From Numida meleagris (taxonomy: Eukaryota; Chordata; Aves; Galliformes; Numididae): DNA of 64,000 nt. A program made the translations under genes and the position numbers. Below the pieces are notes generated by a model that saw only the letters and a list, made by a program, of their open reading frames with translations, searched no databases and was not told where the DNA came from. This document shows positions 11,505 to 23,988 of this stretch, piece by piece (the first letter of the stretch is position 1; the number at the start of each line of letters is the position of its first letter). The stretch lies in contig NC_034412.1 in NCBI RefSeq assembly GCF_002078875.1, positions 14,742,876 through 14,806,875 on the forward strand. Direction: 5' to 3'.

Positions 11505-14500
11505 TGGCAGGTTGCAGTGGAACTGGATGTGTGCATACATACGTGGAAAGTGAATATAACAAGAGGGTTATATATGTATAAATAATACATCTAAACTTTT
11601 TTGCTATCAGGTTTTTTCCACAGATGACCATGAGTTATAAATCTTTATTAAATTATGATTTGGTCTGATGGTATAGCATAAAGTCAGTTTATTAGCAGTA
11701 ATTTGGTAGGTTTGAGAAGGCTAACTTAAATTGTTCATTCTGAGTTATTTGCAGATCTCCTTTCCCCGAGAATGAAAATATGATTAGACAGAACCCTCAC
11801 AAAGTACTTTAGAGGTGAGAACAAATGTGTGAAGTGTGAAATAAATGTAGCAGAACATGGGTCTCGCTTCCCAACAGCTGTTTGGCAGCGCAGTGTGTGT
11901 ACGTGACAGCAATGACAACATATCGTCCTCAGAGGTGATGAAAGTTGCAGGCAGACTAGCACAGAAGATACAGCAGAGTTTCAAGGAGCCCCAGCACAGA
12001 TACCTTGATGCACAAGATAAATAACATTGGGTTTTGGGAAACCAGGGCTGCTTCTCCTAGCATGTGAGAACGAGGCATCAAATAAACCTACAGCCAGAAA
12101 GCCCAGACACATCCAGCACAGAAGGGGAGCAAGCACTCACTGAGCACTTTACATAGTTTTTATTATCCCTTCTTTCTGGTGAGGGCTTTCTGAAAACAAC
12201 CAAAGCTAGGAAAATTTACAAACCTAGCCAAGGCCTATTCACCCACAGAAGTAACCCACTTATTTGGAAGGAACTGTGCTTTCCCCCAAGCAGACTTTGC
12301 ACACGCTCCCTGTGCATGGCAATCAGCACCTCAGGCACAGCCACTAGGTTCATCACCCAGGAAGGACGCATCTTGTCACATGGCAGGGGACTCACCGCCT
12401 GGCTCAGCTCCAGCATGAGACTCTAAACAGGCCCCCTAGCACCGTACAGCAACACTGGGACTGCCCACAGAAGCCGTGTCTCTTCCTTTCAGACGCCCTA
12501 CTTCAGGTTCCACCAAGTGCCTTGCGTTACAAGTAAGAGAAACCACATACAAAGTGCTAGAGATGGAGTGCAAACCACAAGGGTCACCAAAATGTGTCCA
12601 CTTCACCTTCTGTACCAAAATCAGCAGCAAGATACATGATCCCTGCGGTCTGTACTATCACCTATTTTTGTAAAATGAATAAATCAATTATAAATGCTAC
12701 TGTAAATGCTCTAGTAAAAAGTAAAAATTCGTTCTGGTAACTTCAGTGAGGGTATTTGCCAGCTTACAAGGTATTTCTGTTGCAAGTACAGGAAACAGAA
12801 GACAAATGTAGATGTGAATATTTATTTCATATACTGCCTGGAAGTTTCTGAAGGGTCACCACTGTCATAAGGTTGTTGTGATTAACCATAGATACATACT
12901 GAATACATGCTTTGAAAAACAAAGTCAATATTTTACTACAAACAGCTGTCCTGTCATCCTCATGTGTGTCAAGAATCAATTTAAAAACAGTATTATTTTA
13001 ACAGTAAAAATGAAATGCACACTTAAATAGTAAGGTAGTCCAAATGAAGTATGCAAAGGCACCAGCAACTGTTTAATTAACTAAGCAATGCCAAATAGTG
13101 AAGAAAAGTCATCCTTACTTTTCTTACAAGAATTCTCCTTTCTCTTTCTACTTTTCAGGAACAATTTTTGGGATACAACATGATGGTTGCTGACACCTTG
13201 GTGGTGTTTCAGTCTGATAAAAGTAAATTTAGGATACTATAAGCCTAAATAATGTTTAGTCATTTCTGAATTCTCATTAAAATCAGAACAGATTTGAAGA
13301 ATCATGCTCTGAAAACGTGGACATCCTATTCTTCATCTAGTAATCTTCCGCTTTATTCTTCATTAGCAATTTCTTCAACAGCAAGGAAGAAAAACAATAA
13401 CGGGCCAGTCTGCCATTGTATTCCAGGGCAATAGAGTGGATTCTTAAGAAGAAAGAAGCGTTAGTGACAGCAGAATTGAGTTCTCTCCAGTACATGCTCT
13501 TGAGGGCATATACAGAAGGGAGGACAGATTCAGAGAATGCTGAAAGGCTAACTTGTTTATGATGATTTTTTTAAAAAAATTTTGAAAACGGATGTAATCT
13601 TATAAGGTTTTTGCCCAGAATACAACCTGATTCACTTTGCCATATTTTAACCATTTATAAAGCTAATATCTAGTAAGATAAGTATTTATCAACACTACTT
13701 GTGCACACATGGTCATATTCAGACCATTTGACACTTAGGGCAACTGTCCTTCGGACAATGCAGCAAAATATGCACAGGCTAGTAAAAGCAGCCACAGGAT
13801 TATTTAGCACACAGCACATTAGGCATTTGGTACTTACAAAGGAACTCATACTGCACACTGATTCTCTGAAAGCTAATTCCAGAAAGCAAGCATGACCTAA
13901 GGAAATCAAGCATGTTTCATCACAAAAACTGTATGAATTGCACAGTGCTCTACTACAGGTACAACAATATTTTACCATAACAAATGGAAATATTAAGAAG
14001 CAGATGGAAGAACATTTCAAATACTAAACTGAGAAACATACAGTAAATCAGAAACTAGAAGGATACTGATGAGAAGATTTCTTACCACTAACTGTAAAAT
14101 CAACAGAAGTGTACCTGTCTTCACCTACAAAAGACGACGTGGCAAGGCTGTACACCAACCTGCTGCTTATATGCAAAAATGTATTTCTTCAAATTAAATA
14201 AAACAGATTAGCATTTTAATAACACTGAGTTAGAATATGATGTTCATTTTGACCAAGATGCCAGCAGATGATGAGAGCAACTCATAAAAGAACCAAAGAC
14301 ATAGCTCCAAGCAATGGGCATTTTGGCATGGAAAGTGATTTTCACAGACTAAGGAGAGCTCAGTCTAACACCTGAAACAGCAAACACTTTGCAAGGACAC
14401 AGGATGACAAAACAGAAACAACATTAAGAAATAAAGAGATCATGTCTATCAAGTATTCATTTTCTCATTCAAAGACTTACCAGAAAGCCACAATCAAACA

Positions 14501-15789
14501 GCACAACAAAGAGACTAAACGAGATACAAGAAAATTTACAGGGGAGTATTTGATTTTCACATTTTTCCAGACATTTTCTCCTCCCAAGGAGGAAAACATA
14601 GGAAATTCTACTACAGACAATATTTGTCCTGTTTCTTTTCAGCTAGCACCAGTGCAAAGCCACAATTTCGACAAATAAAGATTAACACATTGGTAGTTGG
14701 ACAACATAATGTAATCCAGGACAAATTTCTAACATCACTGTCCTAGAAACATTTATTTCAGTATCTAAAAGAATCAGTAGAAATACCATCTATAAAGACT
14801 GTCAACTGAGAAATTTTGCCTCAAATATATCTCAAGAAACTTACATTTCAATAGCATCTCAGAACATGCAGAAACATTTACACAAACTTCCTTCCAGCAG
14901 TCATTCTAGAAGTTTTTCATTACACACTCCACATTTGCAACTCTTCAGATTTCATCAAAAGGACTCATTAGTTTGTTCACTTTTGTGTGCTCTTTCCATT
15001 CCAGTAAATACAAATGGAAACACATCCTCATCTCTCTCTCGCATGACACTACATATGTCATCTTTTGTTATAGCTTGTAAATGAAAACTGCTAGACCATT
15101 CCACTGACAGACAATTTACGTACATGCTTTAGAGGAAGTGGCCATCTGGGCACCTGCAGTTCTGTTTTCAAGTTTTTAAACAGTCCTCATTGATGAGTAA
15201 CATTAGATAAGAAGCTGCTCACCTAAAATCAACTGTGTGTCTGTAACAGAAAAAGAACTTGATGGCTTTAGCTAAGCAGTATTTCTTTTTTTTTTTAGTG
15301 TCATTGAAAGGGTCTTTCTGCATTATTTAGTCTGAAGCCTTGACTTCTGGAAGGAACAGTGAAAGTCAGTAACTCCAGTCCCTCACTGTTCACCTTTAGT
15401 TATTAACAGAGACATTGGCTTTACAATAAGCAACAGAAAGTAACTGACATTTCAGTAGACTTCTTTATCATCATTAAACATTGCAGAGAAAAGAGCATCA
15501 TTCCTCTATTAGCAACTTCAAGGCTCCAGAATCTGATGGTCCTCCAAGAGGCTGACTCTCTTACCTTGCCTACCACTACCAAAAAAAAATGCAATTACAG
15601 ATAAAAGCCTTTACCCTAGACTGCAAAGTAAGCTGTCGCACCTCGCATCTTTTCATTAATATAAGTGTGTGACAACAAGAAGTCAAAAGCTTCATTTCAA
15701 GTCCAAGTTAGCTTCAAAGGGAGCCTATTGCTTGGGCCTTCTAACTTCAGCTACATGAGGTGTCATGCTCACAGGTGAGAAAAATCTCC

Positions 15790-17370
15790 CCCAATGTAAT
15801 AATAGAGCACATCAGAGGCTGTTCATGAGACCGAATGCATACAAATCCGTGGGGCCAGATGGCATGCATCTCAAGGTCCTGAAGGAACTGACTGGTGTCA
15901 TTCCAAGGCTCTCTCCATCATATTTGAAAGTCATGGCTGTCAGGTGAAGTTCCTGGTGATCAGAAGAAGGGAAACATCACCTCAATTTCTAAGGAAAGGA
16001 GAAAGGAGGACCTGAGGAACTACAGGCCAGTGAGCTTCATGTGTGTACCCGGGAAGATCACTGAGCAGATTCCCCTAGAAGGAAGCACATGTGAGATGAA
16101 GAGGTTATCCAAGACAGCCAGCATGGCTTCACCAAAGGCATATCATACCTGACTAATCTGGTGACTTTCTATTGATGGAGTGATGGCACACAAAGGAAGG
16201 GCAACTCATGTCATCTTTCTGGACTTGTGCAAGGCCTTTGACATGGTCCTGCACCACATCTTTATCTCTAAATTGGAGAACTATGGATTTGAAGGCTGGG
16301 CTATTAGGTGGATAAATAACTGGTTGGATGGTCACTGCCAGAGGGTTATGGTCAACAGCTCTACATCCATGTGGAAGCCAGTAACAAGTGGTATCCTCCA
16401 GAGGTCTGTCTTTGGACCAGTGCTCTACATCATCTTTATTAATTACATGGACAGGGGGATTGAGTGCATTCTCAGAAAGTTTGCCAATGACGCTAAGCTG
16501 AGTGGTGCAGTTGACACAGTAGAGGACATGCAATCCAAAGGGACCTGGACAGTCTTACAGAGTGAGCCTACATAAACCTAATAAGATGCAACAAGGCCAA
16601 GTACAAAGTGTCACACTTGGGTTGAGACAATCCCGGGTACGTATACCGACTGGGTGAAGAACTCATTGAGAGCAGCCCTGCAGAGAAAGACTTGAGGGTT
16701 CTGGTAGATAAAAAGCTTGATGTGAGCCAACAGCATGCCCTTGGCTCAGAAGGCCAATTTTTATCCTGGGCCGCATCAAAAGAGAAGTGGCCAGGAGGAC
16801 AAAGGAGGTGATTGTCCCCCTCTATTCTGCCCTTGTGAGGCCCCATCTGGAGCACCATTGGATGCAAATGCAAAAAAGACTTGTAGAACTGTTGAAGCAG
16901 GTCCAGTGGAGGACCAAGAAGATAAGAGGGCTGGAGCACTTCTGTTATGAGGAAAGCTTGAGGGAGCTGGGAGTGTTTAGCCTGGAGAAGAGAATGCTCT
17001 GGAGAGACCTTGTTGCAACCTTCCAGTAACTGAAGAGAGCTTATAAACAGGAGATTAACTTTTTATATGATCCAATGGTGATTGGACAAGAGAGAATGTG
17101 GACAAGAGAGAATGGTTTTAAAACTAGAAGAAGGGATGTTTAGATATTAGAAGGATATTTTTTTTACTCAGAAGGCGGTGAGACACTGGCACAGGCTTCC
17201 CAGAGAAGCTGTAGATGCCCCATCCCTGGAGGTGTTCATGGTCAGGCTGGATGGGGCTTTGGACAACCTCATCTGGTGGAGGGCAACCAGCGCACAGCAG
17301 GGGAATTGGAACCACATGAACTTTAAGATCTCTTCCAACCCAAGCCATTCTATGATTGCTCTATGATACC
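15790..17370 (+). mobile_element. 5'-truncated CR1 LINE with decayed reverse transcriptase
   Basis: About 1.6 kb of CR1 ORF2 plus the 3' UTR, broken by stops and frameshifts. The longest open piece (16180-16575) shows reverse-transcriptase blocks in order: FLDLCKAFD (box A), [19 protein letters not shown] (box B) and FANDAKL (catalytic box, where the family has FADD). Upstream fragments read as 'SVGPDGMHLKVLKEL' and '[15 protein letters not shown]'; downstream, out of frame, come '[22 protein letters not shown]' and '[16 protein letters not shown]'. The 3' end has the CR1 signature and finishes in 'cattctatgattgctctatgat' at about 17348-17370. The first catalytic Asp of the FADD motif is Asn, and the 5' half with ORF1 and the endonuclease is missing, so the copy cannot move. 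This is not a host gene. Confidence 0.93.
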
Positions 17371-19059
17371 AACACTACCAATGCAAGGAGGCAGCAATGA
17401 AATGAGGTCCTTATGCAGAGCATTAGTTATCACACAGCCTGCTACCACCTGGCTTCTAACCCCCGAAACATACAGAAGAACCAAATACCTCCAAAGATAC
17501 AGAAAAGCTTCATTGAGACTTACCTAAATCTGACAGCAAAGTTAGAAAACAAAACAAACTGCCTATAAACTTTAGTTAGGTTTTCCTCCTAGAAGTTTTT
17601 CAGTAATAATCTCAACTTTCACACATCATGGATTTCACCAGGACCTACAATTTCACAGGTCTAGTTAAAAGAGATTAGTTTTCCAATACAATTGCTCCTC
17701 TAATAATCTTTCATTCACAGCTGGAAAGAAAATGAAGTGGACAATAAATAAAAAAGCTAAAAGCCATCTGTGATCTCATACACACATGTGCTCTCTAGAA
17801 CTTACTCAGTCCAAGTTCTACAATACATAGAGGTGTAATAGAAAGATATATCCTGAAAAAAGAGAAGCCAAGTTCTATAGTAACACTCGAAGACTAATGA
17901 AGGATAGCATCTTCACAAATGAATTAAATTATGAAAAAACTTTGATGTTCATTACCTCACTAATAGAAAAGCATACAAACAAATAATACAGTTCGCTAGG
18001 AAAAACTGCACTTGACAAACACATGCATGTTCCCCACATAGTCTCCTTCAAATTCATTCTTAGAAATAAAATGAAAGATAATGTAGCTATTTATGACTCC
18101 TTCATTTTTCCTCTCTCCCTGCCAGCATTAAACTTTTATTTCCTTTCTCCAACAATGAAATAAGTGTAAACTCTCAAAGGTAAAGCTAACCATAGTGGAC
18201 AACTTCGCCTTACAACATTCTGCCATTGAAGGATTTCTGGAGATTACAGGGACTGTGAAGCAAACTTAACAAATACATCATGGTTAAACAAGATCAACTG
18301 TCCTGCCAGCTACCTTAATTTCAGTGTTCCCAGTACACCATCAGGTACTGCATGATCTAGCTCTGTTCACAACATCCAGACATCCCAGGCTGCAAGATGC
18401 TCAATATTAGAGCTGCACCCAGCCATATTTACAGCTTCCCAGTGTATTAATGAGCCAAAACACATTAAAGAGCCAACAAATCACCACGCTAGGAAAAAGA
18501 AACCTACCAAACTGGATTGTATCTCCTCATCCCAATTCAGTCTTGACCTTCAGCTTTTGACATTTTTCACAGGTGGGGCAGACAGAAGTCAATTATTTCA
18601 AAACTGCTTCCAATATTCAAGTATTTTTAATCATCTGCTGCCTCCATGAATCACAATCACTGCAAGTGCCTTGAAGCCCTTTTCAAATTGATAATGCTTT
18701 TCCAAGATGAACTTGGAAAGGTTTTTTAGAGTAGACATGCAACAGTTAGTCAAATGTAACACATTAGCTGTGACTTGCAAAAGACAGTTATGCAGATCAA
18801 AATATAAATATCTGCTAGCAAACTCAATCCAAACTCCTATATTCCTATATAACTTCGGAGAACTCCTACACCTCTTTTAAACCAGAAACACCCATTTTAA
18901 CCTTGAATAAAACTATGCTCTGATCTTTCAAAGGGAGACAGGGCTTCTAAGATATGTAAAGACTGATTAGAATAACAACGTGTACTTAAGCACCCGTTTC
19001 CACCCTTGTGGGCTCTACAATAAGACAATCAGCGGAAGCGAGTTACACATCTTAAGCTG

Positions 19060-19880
19060 CAGGCATCAAAATTAATTATTTTACACCAATACATGCCTCA
19101 AAAGGGACCACTGTAATTAGCATAATAAGCATTACTGCTCATCGTGAATTTTAGGCGTTTTTTTTCTTTAAGTTTATAAATCCCTTCTGGACATAATTGT
19201 TTTGTTATTGTTATTTGTAAGAAAAAACACAAACCAGAAATTTGAAATCTTATTAAAATGTATGCAATTAAACACGGACTAAAGTGTATATAATCCTCCC
19301 ACAACCTCAGATTTTATGGACAATATCTATCATGTTAAGTCTTTAAGTATATTAATTGCATGATTTCAAGTACCATTAACATTCATTCAATATTGTTATT
19401 CCAGAAAGCTTCCAGCTAGGATTAGGACCTTTTGGAAACAAAACTTAATTTGCAGAGAAGATAATCATAACATTTTAATCTATCTCAATGTATTAAAAAT
19501 GAAAGGAAGAAATCAGCTAATATTGTTTTTAAACACTGGAGACCTGGCCCACGGCTCACAGAAATTAAAACCAATTCCTCCATTTATAGCAGACTGTAGA
19601 GCAGCCCATAAATGAAATGGGGTGCAGTTCACTATACACTGTGATCGCTGCTGCAGGGAGGCGTGAGCTAATGCACCTTTTCATGCTCTCCTCACCTCAG
19701 CTGAGGCCCCTAACTAGGAGAGGGAACAGATGCCGAGGTGGAAGCAGACAGCGCATTAATTGCTTCTTTTAGGATTAGCATGAAAGTGTGTAATGTATAA
19801 TATTTAACCCCCACCCTCACAGAACACCCTCCGCTCCTGCACCTTTTGATCAGCCACTGGCACACAGCACAATGATAGAA
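19060..19880. promoter_or_regulatory. Candidate conserved non-coding element cluster
   Basis: No reading frame or known repeat explains this block. It is rich in homeodomain-type cores: ATTAATTATT at 19071-19080, TAATTA at 19114-19119, ATTAATTGCATG at 19351-19362 and ATTAATTGCTTC at about 19755-19766. It also has two bicoid/OTX-type GGATTA motifs (19419-19424, 19772-19777) and a perfect 12-bp palindrome CCTCAGCTGAGG (19695-19706) around an E-box. This mix is typical of developmental enhancers in vertebrate gene deserts. The call is inference from composition only; conservation was not tested. Confidence 0.3.
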
Positions 19881-22800
19881 AAGAAGGATTTTGCCTTAAG
19901 ACAACATTTATAATCATTTGACATTGTACGAACAGCATAGTTTAATTTTGCTTCCGTTTTCAAACATGGTAGTTGTTTGCTTTTGCAAGTGCTACAAGGC
20001 AACATTAAGTTACTAGTACCAGATACCATATTTTTAATTACATCGCAGAGTCAATTTATGAAATAATTTGTTAATGTATGTAAGCTATGTTGGTTAGAGG
20101 GATGTTTTTGAAAGGTAGTTCTGCACACAGTCACTCTGAAACTTACGGTATTTTCTCAGAAATTTACATGATTTAACCCCACATTCCAATTTTTTTTTTC
20201 CAATTAATTACTGCTCTCCTTCACAATTTTCTTGACATTATGGTAGTCACAATACATACAATTTCCTCCCTCAGATTATTCCACAGCATTACAAGTACCT
20301 TTAAAATAACTGTCATTTTCTACTCAGAACTTGCTGTTTTAGAAGTGAACATTTTTTTCCTACATTCAGATCTGTTGCACAGCCTAATTAACATCCATAA
20401 GTTCTCCAATATCCTAAATGCAGACAAGGGAATAGCAGGGAAAGAGTCATAACAGTCCGTGAATTTAAGTAGTAACTGAATCACCCTTTCAGAGAAGGGA
20501 CATGCATACTGGAAATGATGCCTGAAAGAAGGAAGGAAAATTCCACTGAGAATTTGACCAGCCACTTACCATTGCTGAAATAACAGCTGATAACAGAAAT
20601 CACACCAACTAATCACACTGGTAACATCTCTTTCCACATTAGCTGACACTCCGTCTGCCTGGAAGCTGTTGCTGTATCCATATTACTTGTTCATACACAT
20701 TGTGGATCTGCCCCTTGGGACTCAGGCACTTCTATGAACCAAAGCTGGAGGAAGCCTTCTTGGTAGTAGTAGTGTTTTGGATAAACTTTTGAGCACCACA
20801 TAAGGACAGAATGTACACATACACTGTCTTGAGGCAGCAGCTGTCAAGTTCTCATCTACAAAATCATACCAGAAATCCATCAGGAAAGTAAAGGTTCAGA
20901 CTGGTACCATAAGCATATAACCTAAGGAATCAAGGGATGCAAAACAGACTTGAACTGGTTTCTGTATTATATCTAGAACACTTGAACATTTTAACTAGCT
21001 AACCAAAGGTTTGTTGGTGTTTAAGTAAAAAAGACAAAAATCTGAAGACCCTCAGAAGACACATTAAATTCCATTTGCATGTGAGAGGAGACAGAGGAAA
21101 GTAAACAAAGCACTGATGATTACATGTCACTTATCAAGGTGAGAGGATACAAGGAACATAAATCTGACTGTAAATTTTAGTCAGCAAAATGAGCATATTT
21201 AGATTTATCCAAAATGAAAGGAGTGGACGGAGTGCAGCATGTCTGGCTTATGGCAAGCCTCACGTCGTAAATGCCTTGGATAAATATCTGCTGACCAAAC
21301 CCGGACTCGTTCAGGACTCTCCAGCAAGAGCAGACTTGTTTAGAGGCAAACTCTACTGTATTAACTTTGGTCTATTTTGGAGTCTGTAGCCTATATAAGG
21401 GATTCATGCATACAAAAGACTAGCAGAATATTGCAATCCATGCTCTCCTGCCTACCTGAATAACAGCCATTAGCCACAAAGGTAAAACCAAGATCTAAAA
21501 GCAAAACATGAGAAGCTTAAAAACAGGAGGTGTGAAAACTCCTAGACCTATTAAAACTGTCAATAAATGTTCGGAAGCAGAATAGGACAGCACTTGAAGA
21601 AATAGTGACTTTACTACAACTTCAATGCTTTCATTTCCTTCCAAAAAGGCAGTGAGTGACATCAGTGTCACAAAGTACACTAGTCTTGCAATTTTATAGA
21701 GCTCCTAAATTCAAATGTGAAGGACAGATTTATGAACACTACCCAGAGCCTCTCTTCTAAATACAAATGAGAATTAATATTACTGTAGGAAGAAAGATGC
21801 TACCGTATAAACATTTTACAACAGGAATAGTTAATATAGGAAAGCCCTCAAGTGTGAGTAAAGGAATATGATTAGTCTGTTAGAAGAATATACAGTCAAA
21901 CTTCCTCTGATAGCAAGTTCTGGACACTATGTAGTACCTTCTATATTCCTCAATCATGTGGTTATCACTACACAGTGAGACTGCAAGCTGTCTAAAATGG
22001 CTGACAGAAAATGCTTGGCTTTAGCTAGTCTTTCTTGAGCTATCTTTTGGAAACGCAACTACAATTAATGTTTTTAATATCTAGCTACATTTTAAGTTTC
22101 CAGACACACAAGGGTTATAGTGCAATAACTTCATTAAAAAACAAAACCACAATACTGATCATGGTGCTTTCAATTAATTTCCTCATTTCTTACCTGGATC
22201 ATGACTGCCATTTTCCTCCAAGTGCTTGTGCACCTTCAAAATGTTTTTCTCATATAGATTGTATTTCAGTAAAGAGCTTCATTACATTTTTTTCAAGTCT
22301 GACCTGAGTCTAAATGGCTTTATGTCTGGCTGGGGGAATCATTTACACACACAGCACAGTGAGTAGCATCAAACTTTTTTGAAGTCAGACACATATTTAC
22401 CTTTCCTCCAACCTCCTAGGTTTTCATATATTTTCTACTTGTTTGTTCTCCCTCTCTAGAACTGGCACTTCATAAGCTCAACTTTTATAAAGCCTGTTTC
22501 TTTTCAGTCTCTTTGACGTGCAAGTCATGTTTTCTTTGCTTCCATCGGCAAGTTTTTTGCAGCTGTAGCTCCTCTCCACCCAGCTGGAGTTCAGCCCACT
22601 CAAGCCCCCCATGAGATGGTGAACTTGACCTAAACAGGTCCTTTCATTTTTCCTATAGCTTATAATAGTTGCTGTATTCAATGAATCCTAGTAGCGCTTG
22701 ATTTGTACTTCCTCTTATTTCTGCTGTCAGAATAGATTTTCATCTTATTCCTCTCTTTTTTTTTTTCCCCTCTTTCTACCTATTTAATCCTAAAGCAAGG

Positions 22801-23269
22801 CATGTGGATGCACCTTGGCTAGCTTGATGTAAACTATTCCTGTCACTTCCACAGTGATATCAGCTACTTCCTTGGATGTTCTGTTCGTCTGTTTCTATTT
22901 CTTCTCTCATAAAACAACATCAATCATCTGCTTCTTTTCAAGCATCCAGATCCCACTACTTTGTCATTTTCAAAAGAAAGTGATCACACCCTGTGATTCC
23001 AGCAGGTGGGACTCCTCCCACTAGGCAACATGCAGTATGCTCATCATATACTCCATGTACATCAGTCCTTCTTGTATGCCTGCTTTCTAAAACAAAACTT
23101 GAGCGTTCAGCTCACCCAGGCAGAAGTTTCAGTAGTCAAATCCGACCCCTGACTGTAACATGATAGAAAGCACAATAACAGCAGCTGAACAGAAAGGTCC
23201 TAGGCCACAGCAAGTGAGGTCTTACTCAAACGCAACAAACACAGACACACAAGAAGGAAGCTACCTACC

Positions 23270-23480
23270 TTCAGAAGGCCTCAGGTAGGCAGGGATCTCC
23301 AGTGAGATCCCCTTGCCTCCACTGCCAACCTTAAATGAGGTCTGGGAAGGGGTGGATCCTGGCTCCACCCCTCCCATTACTCAGGTACATTGCATGCACC
23401 TGGGCTCCCCTGGGTTGGCCCTGCCTTCCCACCAGGTGCTCCATCACTGGTTCAAGCCGTGACTCAGCATTTCCACTACA
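23270..23480. repeat. GC-rich insert-like segment of unknown family
   Basis: A roughly 200-bp segment clearly richer in G and C than its surroundings, with a string of GGTGGATCC, CCACCCC, CACCTGGG and CCAGGTG-like blocks. It looks like a lineage-specific repeat or LTR fragment; a TATATAAG sequence lies downstream at about 23661. I cannot name the family, and ends and target-site duplications are not evident. Confidence 0.25.
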
Positions 23481-23973
23481 ATGACTCTTACAAACCTTTA
23501 GCATTCCTTTGTCTAGTAAGTACTGAGAAGATTAAGCCCACCTGGTCAAAGTGCATGGTGTTGACACACTCTTTGCATCATCTCCTAAACCCTTCCTGTA
23601 ACCTTTTATGCATTTCAAACATTTTTGTTGCCCATTTGCCGTCTCTGTGTCCTCTCACTGTATATAAGCAGAACTGCCTTACACCTCTGGATTTTTAAAC
23701 AATTTTGCAGTCTGAAACAAAAATCTACTTCAAACAAAATCTGCCAGGTGAACTGCCTTTTTTATGTATTTTTATGAGCTACATCAATTCTCTAGTCACA
23801 CTTACCCCACAGGGTTAATGTGCAGCTCCATTGTGATGTTATCTCTTTTCATCTAAGCAGTTGCCAGCAAACTAGTAAGATGAGGCACCTTTAAAAACAA
23901 TACTACAGGAACCTTCCACATTCTCCATAAAGCAGCATGTAAAATGCACAAAAGAAAAAGATATACATATCAT

Positions 23974-23988
23974 CAACAACAACAACAA
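23974..23988. repeat. (CAA)n microsatellite
   Basis: Five CAA units followed by a short A run. It is a simple repeat with no further context. Confidence 0.85.

Larger units (their letters stand above)
746..15789. other. Intergenic, AT-rich, no gene recognised
   Basis: About 15 kb upstream of the only gene in the window. I see no exon structure, RNA gene or long open frame here. The open frames of 60-126 codons lack recognisable domains and are no longer than expected by chance in AT-rich DNA. It holds a short (TG)n tract at 1234-1261, two probable ancient repeat fragments (about 2629-2741 and 9612-9780), a 22-bp imperfect direct repeat (2155-2176 and 2325-2346), AT-rich palindromes near 7692-7705, and a doubled forkhead-type motif (11467-11504). 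The rest looks like single-copy sequence. Confidence 0.6.

Noticed and set aside
12482..12537. Exon-like block: TTCCTTTCAG acceptor followed 40 bases later by CAA|GTAAGAG donor
   Set aside because: Both splice sites look good, but an isolated 40-nt exon without partners is not evidence of a gene. RNA-seq could reopen it.
13670..14020. 116-codon Cys-rich open frame on the minus strand
   Set aside because: The Cys content is suggestive of a small secreted protein, but there is no signal-peptide-plus-spacing pattern I can support, and the opposite strand is also partly open.
16180..16575. Reverse-transcriptase-like protein as a host gene or retron-like system
   Set aside because: Flanking sequence, 3' end and motif order show it is a decayed CR1 LINE copy.
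23390..23698. 102-codon open frame as a protein gene
   Set aside because: It lies in a repeat-like GC-rich segment and shows no domain. Its composition tracks the nucleotide bias.
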